Positions 17,701 through 25,894 are shown, numbered from the stretch's first letter. The stretch is 64,000 nt of DNA from an uncultured Bacteroidota bacterium (GCA_903850915.1 CAINMV010000029.1:248001-312000), one strand, 5' to 3'. Notes: generated from the letters alone by a model not told the origin. Made by a program: numbers and translations.

Positions 17701-20700
17701 GTAAGGATTTAATGAACGTCCAATTACCACCAATCAAGCGTTCCACTCGATATTCACCTACCGTAAAACCTACATATTTAGACCAACTAAGTTTGGATGT
17801 AAGGTTACCCGGAGCAGATTGCAATTGAATGTCGGTGTGGGCCACTCCTGTTTGCGAAATGTTATTACTGCAGCTATCTATTGCCAGAACATAATAAGAA
17901 TAATTATCAGAAAGTGTGTTTAACCCAGTTTGTGTAAAGCTTACCGGACTGTTTAATGGATAGAAAATAGTAGTCAATAAACTGTAAGCTCCACCATTAG
18001 TAGCATACCATATTTCATAACGATTCACATCTTGATCTGCTACTTTATTGAAGCTAATTTTCACATCTGTATTGTTCACCACACTTACGCTTCGAATGAA
18101 AGGTGCTGCCGGACGAATTGTATCGTAAGGTGCAACAAGAGTAGTGTCGCTGTAGCTTGTATCTCCATTAAACTTTAAAGCATAAACGCGATAGCTGTTC
18201 GGCTGGTTGCACTTCAATGATGAAGTATCCGCCCATGTAGAATCCGAACCTAACAATGTTTTCACGGATGTCCAGGTTCCGTTAATTAAGCGCTGTACGG
18301 TATAACTTAAAGGTGTCCATCCAACATATTTGGTCCAACTTAATAAATTGGTCATCGCCCCGCCACTACTCGATAACAAGATGGAGGTGTGAATAGCGGA
18401 AGCCAAAGAAACATTATTTCCACAACTATCAATTGCTTTTACATAATACGTGTAATTGCTATCCGGCGTATAGAGCCCAGTATGTATAAACACAAATGGG
18501 TCGCCAGCAGGATAAATGACTATACCAGCACTACGATAGCCACCTACCGAAGTTTTATAGAATATTTCATACCGATTGACATCAAGTGATGTTGATTTGT
18601 TTACCACAAGCTTAATCGTGGTATTGTTTATTACACTTACATATGCTATTGAAGGTGGATTAGGTGCAATTAAATCAAACGGTGTTAGCGCTAGCGTATC
18701 ACTTAAGCTAGTGTAGGCGAAACCAGTAAACGAACTTACAATTCGGTAGGCATAAGTATAGCAGCCTTTGATATTAACCGAGTCTGTAAATGAGGTATCA
18801 AGAGCTGTAAGTGTTTTTATTGTTGACCATCCTAATCCGCTTCCAATTTCATAACGCTGAACCTGATATGATGAAACAGCTCGACCCAAGTAGTTGGTCC
18901 AATTTAATGTATTTCGTAAATTACCTTGACTACCTGAAAGTTGCACATGTGTATGCGAAACACTTGAGATGGAATAATTGTTACCACAACTATCGCGTGC
19001 GGTTACATACATGCTGTAGGTATTGAGCTGTGGATTGAGTCCTGTCCAGGTATAAGCTATTGGCCTTGCTATAGGATAAATTAATGAGTCGAGTAAGGTG
19101 AATGCACCACCATTTACTGCACCATAAATAAAATAGGTTTTTGTATCTGTAGAAAAACTAGTATCGAACTCAAGTGTAACATCTGCAGCACCAGTAACAG
19201 AAATTCGTCTCACATTGGGGGCAAGCGGTTTAATGGTGTCAAAGGGTTGAACTAAAACAGAATCACTTAAACTAAAAATTGTGGTATCTGCACTGTTTAT
19301 TGTTTTTATTCGATAATAATAAACCCCGCAAGCAATGACATTGGTATCATTAAAGAAAGTATCTGTTGCATTAAGAGTTTTAAAATTAGACCATGAAGAT
19401 ACTCCGGTTTTCCTTTGAATAACCTGACCGGTGAAGGTATATCCAACATAATTCTTAATCCAATTGAGTTTGCTTACTGCATTCCCGTTTGTTCCTGTTA
19501 AGTCCACCGGCGAATGCGGAGCACTAATGAGACTTCTATTGCCGCAACTGTCTTTAATTTGAATACGATAATAATACGGTCCACTATTTATAGCGCTATT
19601 GTCGATATAATTATAAACCAATTTTGCAGGCACAGCAGGGATTGAATCAAACGGAGTTAATCCATTTGGTGTTGCACTCCTGTAAATAATATACATCGTA
19701 GCATCAGCGCTATCACTCTTTGGAAAGTCGAGCTGTATTTGATTGGATGTATTAACCGTTGCTCGCTGAACGACTATCGCTTTAGGGGCTGTAGTATCTA
19801 AATTAATAAAATTCGCTGTTATGTTACTATGGCTGATACAACCAAGTAATGAGTCTAAAACTTCTACGGAATACTTACCTGATGCATTGCAATCGCATTT
19901 TATATACCCGATGTTACGCGTGGAATCTACAAGTGTTTTAACGTTATTCACCGTACGATAAACCTTGTAAAGTGCGCTGCTGTTTTGTCGATGACGATTC
20001 CATGCTATGCCAGTGCAATGATCGAGCAACTTAAGTGCATTAACTACAATGCTATTCACGGTATCACAACCCGGTCCATAAACATTGCATGTGCTTCTAG
20101 TTCTAAGGGTGTAACCATAACTTACCGAAAGTGCATTTGTGGCGTTTTTATCGATATATGTTAATAGTGTAGAGTCTGTTAACGAATCAATAAGGACACA
20201 GCTGCCAGTTACGCCTGTCCTTCGATAGAGGTAATACTTATCAAAATCCTTGAGGTAGTTAGGTTTCAAGAACGTAAGTTTGATAGAGTCGTTATTTAAG
20301 ATATCAACGCATCTTAGATTTGGAGGATTAAGAACGGCCTTAGGTCTAACTAAAATAGTGAATGTTTTCTGGGTGCTATTGCAATTATTGTCAGCAACAT
20401 TAAAAGTAAAAATATACGGCGAACCAGCACGTGCATGTGGACATTGCGTAAACCAACAAAAAGAGGAAGTTACCGAGTCTTTTGCCGTATCTTGGGTTAA
20501 CGTAGCATAAGGAGTTGCAATTCCGCCAGAGGGGTCGAAAATTGGACCGACGAAGGAGGTGAAAAGCGAATCTCCACTATTGGGATCTTTAAACCTGATT
20601 TTAAAGCACAAAGTATCTCCCGCTGTAACTGCCTGATTAGACGTAGTATCTGCATTTTGAACTGGGATAACACGTGTAAAAACTGGAGCTAAATTCGTTA

Positions 20701-21646
20701 CAGAGCAGTTACCTGTTTGAATTTGTATATCTCTTCTTGTCTCACATAAAAATATATAACTTCCATTAATTTTCCGATATTCTTTTACCGCAACAGCAAT
20801 GATATAAACACCTACAGCCGCGGGAGTCACTGATATTTCTCCTGTAAACGAATTTATAGAAACTGAGGATGCCGTTCCTAAAGGAGAATTCGGGAAACTA
20901 TATCCGTTTGGATTGACTGTTGGGTTGGTTGTGCTAACATAGGCAGGCGGTGTAGCTGCAGGAAATGGATTACATGTAGTCCCATTATTTGCAACATTAT
21001 AAGGCTGAACAATGGAAAAACTTAGAGAATCACCATCGGGGTCATAGGCATTTTGATTGAAAGTAGAGCTTCTTCCCACACAAAAGAAGGACACTGGACT
21101 GTTTAGATAAACCGGATTACTATTCTTATAGACGTTGTTTTTCGGTATTTGCGTATAACATGAAAGCCCTGTTCCTGTAGGATTTTGAATATTTAGAATT
21201 GTACCCACCCTAGCGCTGGCGCCCCATCCTAAAAAATAATCTAACGTATCATTAGGAATGTCCAAGTAAGCAGGATTGCCGTTGTTCGACATTTTGTAGG
21301 TACCCTCCTGTATGGATACACCACTTGAAATACATGTTGGTGCAATTACCTTGGATCGATTGTTAACACTATCCAATACCCAACATGTGGTAGTATTCGC
21401 CCAACGAGCATAAGTGGTGGGGGCCGCCGCTGAATTTCGCCAAATTGCCATTTGGTAAGAGGCTCCAAGAGCGGAAGAACCAGCACCCGTGCTTCGATAC
21501 AACTTTAAAGTAACCTCATAACGCTGAGAACCAGTTGCAGCAATATATCCAACATATCGATAATAGAAATCGGCGCCTACAATATGTGAAGCAAAGCCTG
21601 TAATAGAGGCAAACAGATAAATTAAAAAAAGTACTTTTTTTCTCAA
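11720..21646 (-). CDS. Giant secreted protein with ~14 double fibronectin-III units and type B T9SS sorting domain
   Basis: 3308 residues. It starts at TTG 21646 with a signal peptide (MRKKVLFLIYLFASITGFAS). No in-frame ATG lies nearby: the next methionine is about residue 66 and an in-frame stop lies at 21677-21679. The N-terminal ~440 residues are the extracellular region often seen in Bacteroidota gliding-associated proteins (SHIVGADFYYRYVG, DPDGDSLSFSIVQPYN, LAPVFTRVIPVQNADTT). A divergent unit and then about fourteen units of ~185 residues follow, each with two fibronectin-III-like parts. The end (WIPNAFSP, YNRWGELMFES, WDGKFKGEFVPIDTYIYHM) is the CHU_C gliding-motility-associated C-terminal domain, a type B signal for T9SS export and attachment. 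The likely role is a surface adhesin or stalk; ligand unknown. Confidence 0.9.
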   Translation of the reverse strand: MRKKVLFLIYLFASITGFASHIVGADFYYRYVGYIAATGSQRYEVTLKLYRSTGAGSSALGASYQMAIWRNSAAAPTTYARWANTTTCWVLDSVNNRSKVIAPTCISSGVSIQEGTYKMSNNGNPAYLDIPNDTLDYFLGWGASARVGTILNIQNPTGTGLSCYTQIPKNNVYKNSNPVYLNSPVSFFCVGRSSTFNQNAYDPDGDSLSFSIVQPYNVANNGTTCNPFPAATPPAYVSTTNPTVNPNGYSFPNSPLGTASSVSINSFTGEISVTPAAVGVYIIAVAVKEYRKINGSYIFLCETRRDIQIQTGNCSVTNLAPVFTRVIPVQNADTTSNQAVTAGDTLCFKIRFKDPNSGDSLFTSFVGPIFDPSGGIATPYATLTQDTAKDSVTSSFCWFTQCPHARAGSPYIFTFNVADNNCNSTQKTFTILVRPKAVLNPPNLRCVDILNNDSIKLTFLKPNYLKDFDKYYLYRRTGVTGSCVLIDSLTDSTLLTYIDKNATNALSVSYGYTLRTRSTCNVYGPGCDTVNSIVVNALKLLDHCTGIAWNRHRQNSSALYKVYRTVNNVKTLVDSTRNIGYIKCDCNASGKYSVEVLDSLLGCISHSNITANFINLDTTAPKAIVVQRATVNTSNQIQLDFPKSDSADATMYIIYRSATPNGLTPFDSIPAVPAKLVYNYIDNSAINSGPYYYRIQIKDSCGNRSLISAPHSPVDLTGTNGNAVSKLNWIKNYVGYTFTGQVIQRKTGVSSWSNFKTLNATDTFFNDTNVIACGVYYYRIKTINSADTTIFSLSDSVLVQPFDTIKPLAPNVRRISVTGAADVTLEFDTSFSTDTKTYFIYGAVNGGAFTLLDSLIYPIARPIAYTWTGLNPQLNTYSMYVTARDSCGNNYSISSVSHTHVQLSGSQGNLRNTLNWTNYLGRAVSSYQVQRYEIGSGLGWSTIKTLTALDTSFTDSVNIKGCYTYAYRIVSSFTGFAYTSLSDTLALTPFDLIAPNPPSIAYVSVINNTTIKLVVNKSTSLDVNRYEIFYKTSVGGYRSAGIVIYPAGDPFVFIHTGLYTPDSNYTYYVKAIDSCGNNVSLASAIHTSILLSSSGGAMTNLLSWTKYVGWTPLSYTVQRLINGTWTSVKTLLGSDSTWADTSSLKCNQPNSYRVYALKFNGDTSYSDTTLVAPYDTIRPAAPFIRSVSVVNNTDVKISFNKVADQDVNRYEIWYATNGGAYSLLTTIFYPLNSPVSFTQTGLNTLSDNYSYYVLAIDSCSNNISQTGVAHTDIQLQSAPGNLTSKLSWSKYVGFTVGEYRVERLIGGNWTFIKSLPGSDSIYSDTSNIGCNYTYAYRVLGINTATLDTSYSDSTMVTPFDTIRPNQPIIKAVTVLTNTSVKITWRSSNPDVNKYIIYRKDASGIYVKIDSVYYDTTYSDYNAQPHLGTEYYAIQAVDSCAENKSILSAPHRTLKLDLAYQKCPKGIILFWNSYQNWPLGVVNYEIYRSDSLNAETLIHTNNGSTVTYIDTTVMYSRVYYYRIKAIQNGGSEISWSDSTDLRTPMGDGPDIQLVSVIVTSSTVGSILIQWNATRYNPYVRTSRLYYSPSGLPGTYTILYNNIPLSVTSYTHSNLDTKSRNHYYYMISYDSCGKVTDSISLHRSINLTLVGGQLVNLMHWSAYTGWTPKYYILERASKWNPVFNDLDTIPSTDTAFVDFPAPCNVDLYYRIKAVSFDGFVSMSDTAITVAIDTLPPDKPRMKNATVYANGVNQLDYVTADSTDVFGYALYRKKNNGNWFNTRFYQFAVPTVPHTIYDSTANTLLDYNQYVLITLDSCLNATASDTFAVIQLRGRPDERKNVLAWHPFKGYKTDTVQVQKWTGIGWINYARIVKDTNFLDSPLICNTVHTYRIWTRESNGSLITISDSIQLIPYDSIHPQPVVLNYTTILNNTQVSLRWKLTDLDAKDYIIQRKINNGIYVTIDTLRNYPTTYTDNVGSTLQNTFSYRIVAYDTCSLNHSDTVNFNTAVQLTGLPQQQQTTLNWNSYIGFGNIKKYYIQKLIAGVWVTKDSVNGNINSYIDRNQPCSITQHYRILTKDTNNIYFSLSDTLQLTPFDTVKPQAPQIRFVTVASPTSITVVFDTVVDKDVNRYQVFESVNGGTFILVNTISAYQPGPITFNRTGIDPMNNHYYYYVTAIDSCSNNTSLNFNVHGEVEIKGAAGNMQSILKWHPYKGFGNRFYNIQRLNGGNWITIGTLNNNDTNYIDTWNISCNVNYYYRIQTVDMGINAYYSISDTLQIIPFDTVKPLPAVLKYVTVTASNTVKIKWDFSPSGDVKFYEVHRISPNGTDSYVGTAVYADSLFDIGVAAQQNSYCYYVIAIDSCNALNRSVKSNKLCTIELQIATGGCVPMSRLKWTSCKSFDELPVVDYQIWRSDNGGAWNAIRTVASADTSFTDSTVAKGNSYCYVIKTWNASNTYLTISDSACITPWVYAYQQAPELDVASVTSSSSIIGKVTLRWKAIVNTDTLTRGYRIYHSNTGAPGSFSLISDLPNRNATTFTHTNINTYSVNHYYFMVAYDVCNYNGDTSITHRALNISIVNGNLASSISWNKYQGFQVKEYEILKSFNGVSYFSFAKTDSNTINYTDTLVSCNSFYWYRVKAIENGGDNEVAWSDIDSVYSFDTIPPSPIVIKQVTVSVISKVVGEITVTYNANTERNRNGYKIYRSLNGASFSLLAWKKNTSNGLLIYKDQGLNTLDNIYSYIIRVTDSCGNEGAPSDIHTAVNVSVNAYNSANAVTWNTYDGFDKWHYVIERYTSVNPTWIVVGGGLLTSNVNAWNDSNIICDVAYFYRIKTYDDNDATVLSMSDTAGCVGFETYPPNIPIFLRATVAKSSKVKGAIQLDWIHSSSSDASYYLIYRRRSATGSWSLIARTGYVNTFIDADVNTLDYVYEYKIACEDNCRNISSAATPHATINLTTVPGNNRSFLSWTAYEGFVVDQYEIYADGALIDNVPGTQLNYEDSMLSCDTAVVYQIKALELNGNTQVTYSDTSACIPYDIIPPAPVYLIAASVEQPENLVKLQWAPMPEWDGDHYNIFRKIGNEGWLQIYRTSSPYETSYIDKTVNAGDTNVYYILTPTDNCYNTGDYGNEAKTILLRGTSDRLIHKIWWSSYHTWSAGVLQYDIVRAEDNGIPYVLATVNAGDSVYYDTTFTSNVHNYCYYIQAHENPGSYDAISNSNIICLSQHPVIWIPNAFSPAISPNLNDYFQPSGLYFEKYEMKVYNRWGELMFESTPAQPAWDGKFKGEFVPIDTYIYHMRITGYDHEIYDQKGTVMIAR
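12000..19800 (-). repeat. About fourteen ~185-residue double-FN3 protein repeats
   Basis: Units inside the giant protein are recognised by a boundary like PFDTIRP or PYDSIHP. Each then has a strand such as VSVVNNTDVKISF, the motif YYVxAIDSC, a linker LSWSKYVGF and a closing CxxxYxYRI. The units are clearly homologous in protein but diverged in DNA. Boundaries are approximate. A more divergent, Cys-rich unit precedes the first at about 19800-20320. Confidence 0.8.
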
Positions 21647-21671
21647 GGAATCAGGTTCAAAAATAAACGGA

Positions 21672-21679
21672 CAAATTTA
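21672..21679 (-). promoter_or_regulatory. Probable -7 element of the giant FN3 gene
   Basis: TAAATTTG on the minus strand (21679 to 21672) matches TAnnTTTG and would give a leader of about 20 bases before TTG 21646. A second match, TATTTTTG at 21665 to 21658, is closer to the start codon. I see no -33 TTG for either. Confidence 0.45.
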
Positions 21680-21763
21680 CATTATTATCTCGGTCCCGAG
21701 TAATATTTTCTTAGTACTAAGACGCATTTTTGGGTAATGGTTGCAAAAAAGTTTTAAACACCG

Positions 21764-23050
21764 TTAATGCACTCTCCGTCTCATTTCTTCGGGGGTAACC
21801 CCTACATTTTGAATTCGTAATTTTTTATCCAAATAGAACCCCATCGGCAATTGGTCCACCTTATACCTTTCGTATATTTTGCGGGTGGCCAGACCATTGT
21901 TCCACATATAATAATTTTCCTTAACAAACTCCTTAACCAAAGTTGGGCTATTGCCATAATTCAGAACTATGAGGGTAAGAGTCCCTTTATTCTCGTTATA
22001 AAGCTGCGTTAATTGTTCGAAAATACTGGTGTCTGCGTTCTTGAAATTATAAAAAAAAAGATAAACCGGAGTCCCTTTATGCTTCCTAATCTTATTGTAT
22101 TTTCTGAACGCCAACAATTCATAATTGAAACGAGGAGCTTTTTTGCCAATTAAGTTTTCTGCCTCTCTTTTATGCCTACCGTTGGACCTAATTGTGATTG
22201 TTTGGCCGTTGCCGGCAATTGCTGTAACCCTATAACTAACATTGAGATGCTGCAATAAAATAGACATAGAGTCATTGAAGTTCACTTCTTTTGGTAGAAC
22301 AATCGACCCTTCATTCGCATTATTACTAACAGGCTCCTGACCATATGGTACTAATTGCAGATGATCGATACCGGGTTCATTATAAAGTCCATTAATATTG
22401 TGGTCTTCAACCGCGATTCGAAAGCTATCGTTATCCATTTTAACATCCACACCCCATTGATTCTCACATTGTATTCTGAAACTGTTATGCATGCCGAGAT
22501 ACTTTTTTGTGCCAGCATTAGCAGTAAAGAAGTCATCTAAGTTTTTTTGAAGAGCGTATAAATTATCCAACCGATAACGACTTAATCGATAATGCAAGCA
22601 CCCTGTTGTTTCCTTCGAATTACAGAGATCGAATGAGATACTTTCGGCATTATAAGCAAACTCAATCGACGGGCCATCATCGGTAAAATCCAAGTTATGG
22701 TTTCTATCTATATAAATTTTGGGTATATACATGCTTTGTGCGTTGCCAATGATAACAACACTGTAGTTTTTGCATGCCGACCGCTCGAAACCAGAGAAAT
22801 AAACAAATGCATATCCTGTGTCGGTGCAACCATAAAGTTCAGGCATCTTTACATTAAACTTCTCAAGCGTCTCTCCAGCATAGGCATCGGAATAATATTC
22901 AAGTGAATTTCCAGTGCATTTATACACGGGTACAATATCATATCCTTTATCATAAAGCTGCGTCTTAACGCGCTTCGTTAAAGCCACCTGCCCTATTAGA
23001 GAGTTACACAATAAGACAAAGGTAACTATTGAAATAAGTTCTCTCTTCAT
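21764..23050 (-). CDS. Secreted protein with C-terminal thioredoxin-like fold, function unknown
   Basis: 428 residues. The signal peptide is MKRELISIVTFVLLCNSLIG. I do not recognise the N-terminal two thirds. It contains DRNHNLDFTDDG (residues ~118-129), which looks like a calcium-binding loop, and several cysteines. From about residue 295 it resembles the TlpA/AhpC thioredoxin fold: IGKKAPRF, TPVYLFFYNF, a cis-Pro-like QLPMGFYLDKKLRIQNVG and TPEEMRRRV. The redox CxxC is missing (YNFKNADTS stands in its place), so it is unlikely to be a thiol oxidoreductase. The gene starts 5 bases after the dihydroorotase stop and is probably cotranscribed with it. Confidence 0.7.
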   Translation of the reverse strand: MKRELISIVTFVLLCNSLIGQVALTKRVKTQLYDKGYDIVPVYKCTGNSLEYYSDAYAGETLEKFNVKMPELYGCTDTGYAFVYFSGFERSACKNYSVVIIGNAQSMYIPKIYIDRNHNLDFTDDGPSIEFAYNAESISFDLCNSKETTGCLHYRLSRYRLDNLYALQKNLDDFFTANAGTKKYLGMHNSFRIQCENQWGVDVKMDNDSFRIAVEDHNINGLYNEPGIDHLQLVPYGQEPVSNNANEGSIVLPKEVNFNDSMSILLQHLNVSYRVTAIAGNGQTITIRSNGRHKREAENLIGKKAPRFNYELLAFRKYNKIRKHKGTPVYLFFYNFKNADTSIFEQLTQLYNENKGTLTLIVLNYGNSPTLVKEFVKENYYMWNNGLATRKIYERYKVDQLPMGFYLDKKLRIQNVGVTPEEMRRRVH

Positions 23051-23055
23051 TCGCT

Positions 23056-24390
23056 TTATTTTGAAAACTTCAACCGCATGCCATTGCTACTTTCATCAAA
23101 CATTCCATTCATAAAAACAATGTTTCCATTTACAAAGGTATCAGTTACCAAACCTCTAAAGGTTTGCCCTTCCAAAGGACTCCATTGGCATTTATAGAAA
23201 ATGTTATCTTTTGAAATTGTTTGTGTGGCATTTAAATCCAAAATAAATGCATCAGCATAATACCCTTCTCTAATAAAACCTCGTTCCTTTACACCAAACA
23301 AAATCGCTGGTGCGTGACACATCTTCTCAACGATACGTTCCAAGGTAATTTTGTTTTCAAAATAGAACTGCAACATCAACTGTAAGCTATGCTGTATTAA
23401 AGGCAAACCGGCTGGAGCTTTCAAATAATTATTATTCTTTTCATCAAGGGTATGCGGAGCATGGTCGGTTGCTATCACATCAAAATTATTGCGAAGCATA
23501 GCATCAAATAATTTTGGAGCATGGCGAGGTCCTTTAATGGCGGGATTGCACTTAATCTTATTTCCTAAAGTTTCATAATCGGTGCTATTAAAATAAAGAT
23601 GATGCACACAAACTTCAGCGGTTATCTTTTTTTCAGCCAAAGGGATGGTGTTGTCGAACAATGCGATTTCTTCTTCAGATGAAATATGCAGCACATGAAG
23701 CCGTGTTCCATATTTTTTAGCTAGTGCTACAGCATGACTGCTCGATGAAAAACAGGCCAATTCATTGCGAATAATTGGATGCATTTCTGTACGCATGGAA
23801 TCACCATATTGAGCTATAGCATGTTCAAGATTTTCGTGAACTATAGGCTCACTTTCGCAATGCGTTGTAATAATTTTATTGGCATTGGCAAAAATACGTT
23901 CGAGTGCTTTTTCGTTATCAACCAACATGTTTCCGGTGCTGCTTCCCATAAATATTTTAACCCCACAAACATCTTCTACAGGAGTGCGCATCACCTCATC
24001 ATAGTTGTTATTGCTAACACCCATATAAAATGAGTAATTGGCCAAACTGCTTCGCGAAGCAATCATATATTTATCTTCTAAAAGGACTTGAGTGAGTGCA
24101 TTTGGAATAGTATTGGGCATCTCCATGAAACTAGTAACACCACCAGCAACAGCAGCTCTGCTTTCGGAATAGATATTCGCTTTATAGGTGAGCCCTGGCT
24201 CTCTAAAATGAACCTGATCGTCGATGATGCCTGGCATTAAAAACTTCCCTGTTCCATCAATTTCGAGGGAGGCCTTGCGATTAATTTGAGGAGCAATTTT
24301 CGCAATACGTCCTTCATTCATAAAAACATCAGCAACGGTAATATTGCCTTCGTTTACAATACTTATATTTTTTATTAGAATAGATGGCAC
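23056..24390 (-). CDS. pyrC: Dihydroorotase
   Basis: 444 residues, of the class I dihydroorotase/allantoinase type (COG0044 group). It would close N-carbamoyl-aspartate to dihydroorotate in pyrimidine synthesis. Metal-site motifs: DDQVHFREPG (residues 57-66), VKIFMGSSTGN (the lysine expected to be carboxylated), TTHCESEP, LHVLHISS and ATDHAPHT. The first His of the usual HxH is Gln59, a form I associate with Bacteroidota members of this group, so allantoinase or another hydantoinase-like activity cannot be excluded from sequence alone. It is divergent from the photolyase gene and is followed at once by a secreted protein gene. Confidence 0.88.
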   Translation of the reverse strand: MPSILIKNISIVNEGNITVADVFMNEGRIAKIAPQINRKASLEIDGTGKFLMPGIIDDQVHFREPGLTYKANIYSESRAAVAGGVTSFMEMPNTIPNALTQVLLEDKYMIASRSSLANYSFYMGVSNNNYDEVMRTPVEDVCGVKIFMGSSTGNMLVDNEKALERIFANANKIITTHCESEPIVHENLEHAIAQYGDSMRTEMHPIIRNELACFSSSSHAVALAKKYGTRLHVLHISSEEEIALFDNTIPLAEKKITAEVCVHHLYFNSTDYETLGNKIKCNPAIKGPRHAPKLFDAMLRNNFDVIATDHAPHTLDEKNNNYLKAPAGLPLIQHSLQLMLQFYFENKITLERIVEKMCHAPAILFGVKERGFIREGYYADAFILDLNATQTISKDNIFYKCQWSPLEGQTFRGLVTDTFVNGNIVFMNGMFDESSNGMRLKFSK

Positions 24391-24464
24391 AACGTTTTTT
24401 ATTACAATATTTTATAATTATAATCAAGTACAAATTACGAATTAAAAAACAAGAATTAAAAAAA

Positions 24465-24472
24465 TATATTTG
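24465..24472 (+). promoter_or_regulatory. Photolyase promoter -7 element
   Basis: TATATTTG is a perfect TAnnTTTG element, with 38 bases to ATG 24511. No clear -33 TTG is present. Confidence 0.5.
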
Positions 24473-24510
24473 CTTATTGTTGCATTAAATTTTAAAACGT
24501 TAATCACATA

Positions 24511-25812
24511 ATGACAGCTATTCATTGGTTTCGCCGCGATTTAAGATTGCATGACAATGCGGCTCTTTTTCATGCCTTGAAAAGTGGAAATGCCGTGCAA
24601 TGCATCTTTATTTTTGATACCAAAATCCTAAGTAAACTAGAGGATAAAAGCGACAAAAGAGTCAATTTTATTCATCAGCAACTAACGTTGCTTAACAAAG
24701 AACTTATTGGCTATGGTAGTGGCTTACGCGTATATTATGGAAACCCTGCCGAAATTTGGAATGATATCATTCAAGAATACCAACCTATGGCAGTATTCAC
24801 CAACCACGATTACGAGCCATATGCGATACAACGTGACTTCGAAATTCAAGAACTATTGAAAAGCCATGGGATAGAATTTCAAACCTTCAAAGACCAATGT
24901 ATTTTCGAAAAAGATGAGGTGACCAAAAGCGACGGTAAGCCATATACCGTATTTACACCCTACAGCAAGGTATGGAAAGCAAAATTAAATGATTCCTATT
25001 TGAGCTCCTACCCCACTGAATTACTTTTCAATACGTTTAACAAAATCAAGGCACAGGAGATACTCACGTTGATAGAGATAGGTTTTGAGTCATCCCAAAC
25101 ATTGTTTCCAACTACAGAATCTTCTGTAAACATTATACGCGAGTACGGCAAAAACAGAGATTACCCATCAATAAATGGAACAAGTATGTTGGGACTTCAT
25201 TTTAGATTTGGCACTATTTCTGTGCGAGAGAAAGCAAGAAAAGCGATTTCACTCAGCGAAACTTGGCTTAATGAGCTAATTTGGAGGGAATTTTACATGC
25301 AAATATTATGGCACTTCCCTCATGTAGTAAAAGGTGCCTTCCGAAAGGAATATGATGCCATTGCCTGGAGCAATGATGAGATCAACTTTGAGGCTTGGTG
25401 CGAAGGAAAAACTGGCTACCCAATTGTTGACGCTGGAATGCGACAATTAAATGCAACAGGTTACATGCATAATCGCGTAAGGATGATTGTGGCTAGTTTC
25501 CTAACCAAGCATTTATTAATTAATTGGCAATGGGGTGAGGCTTATTTTGCAAAGAAACTACTCGACTTCGACTTAAGTGCTAATAATGGAGGATGGCAGT
25601 GGGCGGCAGGATGTGGAACTGATGCGGCTCCATATTTTCGGATTTTTAGTCCGGCTGCGCAAACACTTAAGTTTGATAAAGACTGGCTTTACATTAAAAA
25701 GTGGGTACCCGAAGTGTTGACCAACGAGTATCCACAACCTATTGTGAACCACGAGTTTGCAAGAGCACGTTGCTTAGCCGCTTATAAAAGCGCATTGCAA
25801 AAAACAGAATAA
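24511..25812 (+). CDS. phrB: Deoxyribodipyrimidine photolyase (class I type)
   Basis: 433 residues, full length. The N-terminal alpha/beta antenna domain (residues ~1-130) begins AIHWFRRDLRLHDNAAL. The C-terminal FAD domain (~200-430) has MLGLHFRFGTISVRE, LIWREFYMQIL, GYPIVDAGMRQL, GYMHNRVRMIVASFL, the DNA-binding WQWGEAYFAKKLLDFD, NNGGWQWAAGCGTDA and YFRIFSP. It repairs cyclobutane pyrimidine dimers with light and suggests that the cell meets sunlight. Class I CPD activity is the best reading; a cryptochrome-like or (6-4) function is less likely given the NNGGWQWAAGCGTDA segment. Confidence 0.93.
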   Translation: MTAIHWFRRDLRLHDNAALFHALKSGNAVQCIFIFDTKILSKLEDKSDKRVNFIHQQLTLLNKELIGYGSGLRVYYGNPAEIWNDIIQEYQPMAVFTNHDYEPYAIQRDFEIQELLKSHGIEFQTFKDQCIFEKDEVTKSDGKPYTVFTPYSKVWKAKLNDSYLSSYPTELLFNTFNKIKAQEILTLIEIGFESSQTLFPTTESSVNIIREYGKNRDYPSINGTSMLGLHFRFGTISVREKARKAISLSETWLNELIWREFYMQILWHFPHVVKGAFRKEYDAIAWSNDEINFEAWCEGKTGYPIVDAGMRQLNATGYMHNRVRMIVASFLTKHLLINWQWGEAYFAKKLLDFDLSANNGGWQWAAGCGTDAAPYFRIFSPAAQTLKFDKDWLYIKKWVPEVLTNEYPQPIVNHEFARARCLAAYKSALQKTE

Positions 25813-25840
25813 TCCAGAATAACCAAAAATCACTTAATAA

Positions 25841-25878
25841 ATAAAAGCCCCTTACTGCAAGCAGTAAGGGGCTTTTAT
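25841..25878. terminator. Bidirectional terminator between phrB and the 3' end of the five-gene array
   Basis: A perfect 18-bp stem (left arm ATAAAAGCCCCTTACTGC at 25841-25858, then AA, right arm 25861-25878) is A-rich on one flank and T-rich on the other. It lies 28 bases past phrB and 16 bases past the stop of the convergent array gene. Confidence 0.9.
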
Positions 25879-25894
25879 TTAAACTTAAAATAAA

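Noticed and set aside
11720..21646. CRISPR array or DNA tandem repeat in the repetitive 10-kb region
   Set aside because: The periodicity is at protein level (~185 residues), the DNA copies are strongly diverged and one frame stays open throughout.
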